From Actinomycetota bacterium (GTDB lineage: Bacteria; Actinomycetota; Coriobacteriia; Anaerosomatales; D1FN1-002): DNA of 5,163 bases. A program made the position numbers and the translations under genes. A model generated the notes under the pieces. The model saw nothing but the letters and a program-made list of their open reading frames with translations. It ran no database searches and had not been told where the DNA came from. Positions 4,660 through 5,163 of the stretch are shown here, one piece after another (position 1 is the stretch's first letter; each line of letters starts with the position of its first letter). Location of the stretch: positions 1-5,163 of the forward strand of contig VAUM01000123.1 in assembly GCA_005774595.1 (NCBI GenBank), written 5' to 3'.

Positions 4660-5163
4660 CGACCTGCACGCGCGTTTGCTCGACGCACTACTCGACCTCG
4701 CGTGGTGCCAATGGACCTCGCTCGGCGTCGCAGGCGTGCGCAGCTGCGACCGGGTGATCGCGGACCCGGAGGCGCTGCTGCTCGCCACGCTGGAGATCGG
4801 TCGCTGGGATGCGCGCCTGTTCGACGAGGCGCTCGACTGGGTCACGGTCAACGCGGCGGACCTCGACATGGCGCGGTCGAGACGGCTCGCGAAACGCGCC
4901 ACCTACGAACAACGACGACTGCTGGCCGTTGCGGCCGACCTCGCCGTCGATCACGGCGCGCGATCGACGTTCCGTCAAATCGGCTCGGCAGGACTCATCG
5001 CACGCGAGGCGCCCGAGCCCTACGCGGCACAACCGCTGTTCAGATCCGCATCCGGTGCATCCTTCGCGGGTACCGTCGCCGACGAGCGATTCGCCGCCGC
5101 CGGCTTTTCGCGCGGTCATCTGGAGTTGCGCGGGGATGTCCGCGGGCGCGCGGTCGCTGGTCG
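4646..5163 (+). CDS. Partner protein of the nucleotidyltransferase, partial (C-terminus outside the window)
   Basis: An open frame of 172 full codons running off the right edge. The ATG at 4646 has GAGGAG (4633-4638) seven bases upstream and lies inside the preceding gene, so translation is probably coupled. The N-terminal part is helical, with WCQWTSLGVAG (20-30), IADPEALLLATLEIGRWD (38-55) and ARLFDEALDWVTVNAADL (56-73), followed by a basic segment MARSRRLAKRATYEQRRL (75-92). I recall similar proteins beside DUF6036-type nucleotidyltransferases, some with a winged helix further on; in that case this would be the antitoxin/repressor that binds the palindrome. That part is not in the window, so this is inference. 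No catalytic motif is recognised. Codon use differs from the metabolic genes: several CGA and GCA codons and two AGA codons occur here, which the cysteine synthase gene all but avoids, suggesting transfer. Confidence 0.6.
   Translation, partial: MTTASDLHARLLDALLDLAWCQWTSLGVAGVRSCDRVIADPEALLLATLEIGRWDARLFDEALDWVTVNAADLDMARSRRLAKRATYEQRRLLAVAADLAVDHGARSTFRQIGSAGLIAREAPEPYAAQPLFRSASGASFAGTVADERFAAAGFSRGHLELRGDVRGRAVAG

Noticed and set aside
4009..4902. 297-codon minus-strand frame opposite the nucleotidyltransferase pair
   Set aside because: No start signal and Ser/Arg-rich low-complexity composition; the plus strand has promoter, ribosome binding sites and a recognisable fold.

Overview
The window is GC-rich throughout, with codons ending almost always in G or C, frequent GTG starts, strong purine-rich ribosome binding sites in front of some genes and leader-poor starts in front of others. 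This fits an actinobacterial-type chromosome, perhaps a deep-branching environmental Actinomycetota. The lineage is inferred from composition and protein style only.

Left part (1-970). Two genes lie on the minus strand. The left one is cut by the window edge and encodes an Ala-rich N-terminus that reads like the two-repeat N-domain of a Clp/Hsp100 AAA+ chaperone. Upstream of it is a complete 139-residue YbjN-like protein. The first ~80 bases, read on the opposite (plus) strand, look like the Clp linker that should come straight after such an N-domain, so the gene may be rearranged or misassembled at the edge. A 139-base divergent intergenic region separates this pair from the plus-strand genes.

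Middle part (971-3938). Three plus-strand genes follow. The first is a membrane-anchored glycoside hydrolase family 18 (YaaH/spore-type) protein, possibly translated from a leaderless message. A GC-only hairpin follows it directly. Next is a PLP-dependent cysteine synthase/cystathionine beta-synthase family enzyme, then a two-ACT-domain GcvR-like protein 48 bases downstream with a strong ribosome binding site. The last two probably form an operon in which the ACT protein senses an amino acid related to the sulfhydrylase reaction; that link is inference.

Right part (3939-5163). This is a small accessory-looking unit: an AT-richer promoter with a 17-base spacer, a 25-base near-perfect palindrome sitting on its -10 box and expected start site, a 204-residue nucleotidyltransferase-fold protein (AbiEii/DUF6036-like), and a partner gene overlapping it by 14 bases that runs off the window. 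Layout, overlap and operator resemble a self-regulated nucleotidyltransferase toxin-antitoxin or phage-defence pair, but with the nucleotidyltransferase first. The partner gene uses codons (CGA, AGA, GCA) that the neighbouring metabolic genes avoid, which suggests acquisition by transfer. No RNA genes, CRISPR arrays, insertion sequences or integration sites were seen.
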